A stretch of DNA of 64,000 bases, taken from assembly GCA_029891345.1 (NCBI GenBank), contig CM057009.1, forward strand, positions 304,359,166 through 304,423,165, read 5' to 3'. Both the position numbers and the translations under genes were made by a program. Below the pieces are notes generated by a model. It was not told the DNA's origin and ran no database searches. It worked only from the letters and a program-made list of their open reading frames with translations. Source of the stretch: Dryococelus australis. Taxonomy: Eukaryota; Arthropoda; Insecta; Phasmatodea; Phasmatidae. Numbering within the stretch: the first letter of the stretch is position 1; each line of letters begins with the position of its first letter. Below are positions 57,788 to 64,000 of the stretch, in pieces.

Positions 57788-58902
57788 ATGTACGCTTTAT
57801 GTGATACTATTTATAACATGAACTTTCTAACACGTAAAATGTACACTCACAAACAGAAACACATACCTTCAGTCAATTGATAAACATTCGAAACTGTACA
57901 TACACATTTATGCTTAGAGCGATTTGTTACGCAGAAAATTATAGGCTACTTAGGCTAGAACCTAGCATGGTTCATAATACACAATGCTCCACATGCAAAA
58001 TATGAAAAACATATACGAAAGCCACAGAATCGTCACAGTAATGTGCGTACATCTTGATTTATTTAAAGCAAGGAACAGCCATGTTGTTAACTCGTTCCGA
58101 ATCAGTGCTGTCACAACGATCTGATGATGTATAATAATGTATGGACGGATCTTGTAACAACTGCACAACCTCTGCCGTCATCGTATCCGAATGTGTAGTC
58201 TTATGAGTCGCGTGTATACTTGCAATTAATGAATCAGGTGTTATGAGCAGTCTATGAATTCGATCCATGTTTGTTTCAACTCTTGGCGTTTTTCTTGTAA
58301 AAAACTATAGATATTTCCTGCTATCTTTATTGCCAGCTTCCTGTGCTTCTCATGAAAGCTAACCTATCGGCAAAATACTAGCGGCTATGAATGTCTACCA
58401 TGGAATAATAATTTATGAACACTTATGAACATAGCGTACCAAGAATAGTCTCTTCAGTACAATTATAAAGTACATCGAGGGTATTCAGCGAATTTGTCAA
58501 GATCTACCGAGGAACCACTGTTCAGGCATTCTAATACCACACGAAATCTCTTTATTAATTCACCATTGACTCCAGTTATCTCGGAAAATATTTCAGCATT
58601 CCTAAAATTGATCTGTGTGGTATTGCCATTATTCGTGGTTCCAGTCGTTTTTTTTCGGCATATCTATCAACAAACCAAGAGTACTGCGGAACCATTACTG
58701 CACACATTTATTCTTTTCTGATGCATTTGTTTTATTTTATGCACCTCGAACTTACCATGACTTAATATCTAGTCTGTATGAAATATGGAGTATGTATTCC
58801 AGAAACGTATCCAAGAATGAGGGGGCGAGAGTCCAAAAGTTAAAAAGTGTGGGTTTATGCTTTACTTTTGTGACAGAATACTTAGGCTATTCATCTCACA
58901 GG

Positions 58903-58955
58903 GTTTAGTCTCACACAAATGACATGTTTAGTCTCACACAAATGACATGTTTGGG
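58903..58955 (+). repeat. Two-copy tandem duplication, about 26 bp
   Basis: GTTTAGTCTCACACAAATGA followed by CAT is repeated in tandem. Confidence 0.85.
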
Positions 58956-59057
58956 TTGGCGTACAGGACGATACAGAATTGCAGTCTTTACCGTCGATCA
59001 TACAAAAAAAATAATATTCGGTCTAACTCATACTATGGTATGAGTGAGACTAGCGAT

Positions 59058-59920
59058 CTATTCTTCAATTCTTTTTGCTTCACTATTGACAATATTGACA
59101 GATTCCTTCGCAAAAACTAACTTAAAAGGACGGTAATATCTCGTGGATGAATGTACAGGGTTTTGCCAGGTTACTGATACTTGGTCATTAGTAACATCAT
59201 ATATTTGTATAAAACTGAACAAACTTTCATCTGTAGACTTCTCATCCATAAACTTTTGTCGATACTTACTGTGTTCTGCACCATCACAGCCCCACTTAAA
59301 ACAATACATTGGTAGGTAGGTGTTCGTAGGATATCTTCTTGAGCTTTACAAAGCTGTGTTACAGTATGTTCAACAAGGGCCTGCACTGGAATTTCCTACC
59401 AAATATTTCTGTGACTTCTACATTAGCAGGATAACATAATCACTTCGGGTATTTGACATCATTGTACGATAAATAAATATTACAGTTTGTTTGTTTTGCC
59501 TGAACACGCGCAATCTTGTACTGATTCGTCTAAAGATTGGCATCAACGATCAGGGCCAAAGCTTGATCTGTTGATAACTTCACCGGACCTGCGAGGGATG
59601 TGTTTCGAATTTTCTTGAACTTGGTGCCTTTTGTGGGAGAAGCATTAGAAAGCTCTTGGATGATCACAGCAGTCGCGTTTTCCCGCCTTTCGTAGTTTTA
59701 TTGAGGTGGCCGTTGCCAGTTCCTCATGACTGGTTGACTCCACATGACATTTGGTTTTTCGTGTTTGAGCATTTTTGGTACAATATTGGCAAGCCTTCTG
59801 AGAACTACCAATTCGGATTAGACTTGATGCAGTACTTGAAGGACCAAGCATGGATTGAAGCACAATACCAGAAAAGGTTAATGTGATTCTTAGCCATGAT
59901 ATAATGTTCATTAAAAACAT
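59058..59920 (-). pseudogene. Decayed transposase-like gene, uncertain RAG1/Chapaev-like affinity
   Basis: Minus-strand segments contain STKGTKF-like and KLSTDQALALIVDANL pieces (about 59600-59530), EHTVTQLCKAQEDI (about 59365), FKWGCDGAEHSKYRQKF (about 59297) and VTWQNPVHSSTRYYRPFKL (about 59170), with stops and frameshifts between. These blocks recall a multi-copy protein family of insects and cnidarians that is probably transposon-derived. The superfamily is a guess from memory of the motif order. Confidence 0.45.
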
Positions 59921-60425
59921 TCACGATGTCTTTGTGCTTTCTTACATTTATCCTCCAATTTGCTAAGAAACATCCTTATAGTGCACTATAAACTGTTTAA
60001 TGGGTCTTTAGGAAACTCTAAAACAACTAATGCATATACCAAATATACTAATATCGCGTCCAACTATGTTGTTGCCGATTGTTGCACCCAGATGTCAAAG
60101 ACAACAAGATGTGAAATGTCAGTAGCCATTCTGTAAAAAGAACGTTCTAGTGTTAATGCGCACTTTTGTGCAAGAAATTACTGTTGGGTTCAGTTGCGTA
60201 AAAGGTAAGCTGTAACATCGTTCACATATCAACGTGGAATAACGGGTAATAATTTACTTTAAACTTAATTATTTGCAAAGAAGCACATCGAACTATTTGG
60301 ATGGTGCATTAGCGAGTTACACATGGGAATTTTACCTTAAAACTCAATAGACGATAGTATGACACACCATGCGTTATATATCGCCACTCTGAATGAGACT
60401 TCTCATCTGTAACCCGAGGCACGAT

Positions 60426-60490
60426 GGAGCTTTCTGTGCTGACCGGACAATAGCAGTGGCTGCTATTATCCGGCCAGCACAGAAAGCTCC
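60426..60490 (-). other. Hairpin with 31-bp stem and 3-nt loop
   Basis: The arms 60426-60456 and 60460-60490 are inverted copies with two mismatches. In RNA from the minus strand both mismatches become G-U pairs, so the stem is continuous. Could be a MITE remnant or a structured transcript; no gene is seen next to it. Confidence 0.75.
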
Positions 60491-60499
60491 AGTCGTTCG

Positions 60500-62968
60500 C
60501 CTTTTTACTGCCATTGTGGACGATGATGAACGAAGCAGCTCCCCATTTCGTTATAAATATCAATACGCTATTGTATTTTCATGTTTTTTCCCCCACTATT
60601 TCGTGAATGTCAAAATTTTAATAAAGTTCTGTCAGATGTAAAAATGTCACACTGTGCGCCAGCAAGGGTTGGTTGTACAATGCTGTGCTTGGCCTGGATG
60701 ACAAGATGGCCCTCTGTTCTCGTTTACAACATGTACCAGAGTAAGAGGTGGGTGGAACCTGAGGGTTGCTACACTAACTTATATTTTGTTGGGAAAAAAT
60801 ACTTATCAAATCACCTTACTATATCTGTGCGCTTTCCTTGTAATAACTTAGATATCTATGGACCTACTCAAATTATATTTCATAGTTAAATTTTTTTAGA
60901 AATTCTTAATCGTGAATGCATCCCCCCCCCCCATAAATTGGTTGCTAGTAATTTTGAATCCGCTTAATACCACCACAAAGCCAGGAAATAAATAATGTGT
61001 CTAGACCATAGTCGATATAATTTATAATGTAGAGTTTTCATTAAAATTTTAATTTAACCACCGAAATTGTTAACATTTCTTTACGTGCCGTGTAACCGAT
61101 TTGTATGGGATTTGTTTGTTACCTTTTTCACAACATTTGTAAAAAAAATATTGAATTTTGTCAAAGTTTGTTAAAGAACACTGACTGCACTTTACGAAAT
61201 TCTATACAACTCTGTGACTATTCGTCCTGTCTGTGTGTAACTCGGCTCTCAGTAAATCGATTATAAAACAATGTGGTTTGTTTTTCATATCGTAATTTTC
61301 GAAAATTGCCTTCAACTGAAAAATATTTTCACAGTAATATCCTTTGAGTCTCTTAAGACCACCCTGAAAGAAAACTCCCAAAACATCTAGAATGATTAAT
61401 TTGTCTCAAAAATATACGTGATATCTACTAGTATTTTAATTATCTAGGAGCTGTAACAGCTAAGACGTTAGTTTTGTCGACCATTATGGCCGAATTGGAT
61501 AAACGTTAGTTTATAATGCAACATATTCTGAGTTCAGCATCGTGTTAAGGCATTGGTACGTATAATGTTTGTGAAATATGCGAATAATATCTAAGCCACC
61601 ATCTATTTTGGAAGACAATAAGCATATCAAACAATTCGCGACAATTTCGGTTTCCATAGGATTTATTTAGCTATACGCAAATAAAATACAGTGTCTGCTA
61701 ACTTCAGCCTGGTATAAGTTGCATAAATAAATATCATACATTTGAATTTCTCTTTGCACTGAAACCATTAAAATGTATATTCAGAAATGTTAGAAATTAA
61801 CAAGTGCTGATACAATTAGTCCTTTGCTGAATAATCATATATAAATGTTAAGGTCGGTGGGCACACAGCTCACAATTAGATTGTTTTGCTCAATTTCATA
61901 TAAGTTCACTAAATTTGGACAGTTCTAGCAATGTAGCGCGGCGACAATACATACTTCCACCACAGATGATCTATCCATGAAGGGAACAAATTGTGTGAAT
62001 GCTATGATCAGTGTAGGTTACCTACCATTCCGTCTTACTTTATTTTTGTTATGGCCAAGTTATACTGCTGGGGCTCTGTTTATTTTATGGGATGGGGTTA
62101 ATATAGACTTTAGTTTAACGTCTTTCATGAGACGGCATTATTTTGCAGTACTTCTTTTGAGATGGTATCGTTTTGAATTACATATTGTTTTACTGGACCA
62201 GTGGAAAAGCTTGGCTGTACGGAAGTAACATTCAAATTATTATAACATGTTTTAACCTCGCTAAAAGAAGAAAGCGTGGTAAATATTATGTTGTTCATTC
62301 CGATGCGGGTAATAAACACATTATGTGTGTACGTAAATATTTTTGGCGAAGTTAACCTTACACTTGCTCCTTTTCAATATAGTAGACATATTATTTTTGT
62401 ACTACAAAACAGCGCTAAAACGGTGGTTTTATAGGCCACCTACATCTAAAAAATTCTAATAACCATTACGAAATACATTATTTTCAAAACACACTGACTG
62501 GTTCGTAATTCCTATTTGCAACTCCTGAACACATGTTCTTCTGTGGCTATCCTTGGACATGGACACGTTTATCTGTCAGTGATAAGAAATTATTTCTAGA
62601 ATCATTTAGTAAATACAATACTTCACCAGTTTCTCGAAACTACAAACTGCGAAACGAAAATGCACATACGCGTTTGATAACGGTAAGGAAAATGGTGGAC
62701 CAGGCCATAAACGTGTCAATAATATTACATTTCATACAAGAAAACGCAATAAAAATGCACCCCTACAACCAAGTATGATTAATGAAAGTAAATACAAAAA
62801 ATAATTTACTACCGATATAATATTCCGATAACCCCGGCAAGGTACGCGCATAACGTGACGAAAAATATAACATGCACAATGCATTCCCAAGAGCTGGAAA
62901 CGATTCACTGTTTGTAACTGTCGGCATGATCCGCCATAATTCCTAAATATATTTTTACACCAATTCGC

Positions 62969-63000
<32 letters not shown>

Positions 63001-64000
63001 CATCATTTTAAAAACATAATTTAAAGCACAAATGTTGTAAGTATAATTTAAGTTTTGAATTTACAACTTTCAGTTCAGAGTACTGTTTTCATTCATAACA
63101 GTCATCATTATCACTAACATAACAACACAAATCACTAACATAACAACATACATCCCGCAACCACTCATCAGCTGATACAATACTTTGCAAACGAGTGTAT
63201 TTGCTGTTTACATAGTTAGAATGTAGGTTGGTAACATTTTCTGTCAAAATTTAGTCTGCTTATATGAAATGCAGTACACAAGAATTTTACAAGAATGTTA
63301 GACACACACTCACTGACATCAACAAATAATCGTACGGAACACGTGTGAAGCAGATCGTGTAAAAACATATGGTTACTATTAAAACAGAGAACTGAAACCA
63401 GCCCATTATCTGTTAACTCACATTTAGTATTTTTTTACACCCCCAGCGCCTAGCTAACATTCTGTGCGCGGAATTTCACTTCATGGCAACATGAATGATT
63501 TTAGCAATCGTTAAACAGCTAGATACAAACTAATCTGTCACATTTCTTGACCTTAATCCATTAGGATATTTAAATAATTGCTCTGATGTGCATACAATTA
63601 ACAGACCCTACTTCACGCAGCAACGAGAAGTATCTAAGCTCAAGGACCAATTCACGTACATCTAAATATAAAATATAGCCAAAACAAGCTAAAGGTTGCC
63701 CAAAGTTTTTGAGTGATGTTTAATATTCATTTGTAGTCGTTTAATGACTTAGCCCATGGTCTCATTTACACGGAGAAAATTTTAATGATCTGTGTGTTAA
63801 CTTCGGTATATTTTACAAATTAAATTAAGAATAATGTGTTAGAAATATTTAACACTGGACTAAACAGGAAGTATAGGCCTATAGGTAAATCACAGCTACT
63901 ATGAAAATTTTCTTGTAATGTATAAAATGAGTGTTATTATTTTTTAAATTTTAGTTTTAACTGGGAGTGACGATACACGATAGTGTAGTGAAAATATTTA
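60500..64000. other. Upstream flank of FASN, nothing recognised
   Basis: AT-rich sequence with a C11 run near 60920 and a poly-A run of about 30 at 62968-63000 (possible retroposon tail). The ORFs are short and show no domain. Confidence 0.5.

Overview
The window is nuclear DNA from an insect. It is AT-rich, has multi-kilobase introns with GT-AG (and one GC-AG) splice sites, and is densely loaded with transposons. The species cannot be fixed from sequence alone; the very large introns and the tRNA-headed SINEs would fit a large-genome polyneopteran insect, but that is inference.

Backbone. One host gene runs on the minus strand from about 52.65 kb down past position 1: an animal-type (type I) fatty acid synthase. 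I resolve nine coding exons (52424-52640, 42575-42727, 36474-36647, 21538-21738, 13391-13629, 12806-13036, 11171-11368, 7500-7634, 4830-5057). All phases match, giving 1776 nt = 592 codons: initiator Met, the complete ketosynthase domain with the Cys-His-His triad at residues 191/323/361, the linker, and the start of the malonyl/acetyltransferase domain. The gene continues to the left of the window. Everything else below about 52.4 kb is intronic.

Main insertion. Between exons 3 and 4 (a 14.7 kb intron) sits a complete 11,570-bp Maverick/Polinton-type endogenous virus-like transposon, 24086-35655. It has long terminal inverted repeats starting AGT and an exact 6-bp target duplication (ACGGCC). 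Its order is: protein-primed DNA polymerase B (+, heavily broken); a secreted matrix metalloproteinase with hemopexin domain (+, open, with a candidate 113-bp intron); major capsid protein (-, broken); integrase with chromodomain (-, broken); small virion-type ORFs (+); packaging ATPase (-, intact); penton-like minor capsid (+, two stops); a membrane ORF (+); a small conserved ORF (-). Several start codons are embedded in a shared TATATAATAAATG motif. I see no adenovirus-type protease. The metalloproteinase cargo is the most unusual item in the window.

Other mobile DNA. A decayed Tc1-like element (372-1602); a MITE family with TGTTCACGGTAAAGTGAGCA ends (at least four copies); a Harbinger-like MITE; an element with about 110-bp inverted ends and a DDE remnant (13.8-14.5 kb); tRNA-like SINEs; a long foldback repeat split by a 2.9-kb DDE-type element (38.9-41.8 kb); and a decayed transposase-like gene near 59-59.9 kb. 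A second, unrelated integrase-chromodomain remnant lies at 50904-51342 next to a pair of inverted diverged ORFs (48.7-50.0 kb), suggesting a second decayed virus-like element in FASN intron 1. An 18S rRNA fragment (about 5078-5536) abuts exon 9.

Right end (52.7-64 kb). This is the upstream flank of FASN. It holds a GC-rich patch with a plus-strand splice-donor-like site, MITEs, a 10-bp-unit minisatellite (56.7-57.07 kb), a near-perfect 31-bp-stem hairpin at 60426-60490, and no other gene I can name.
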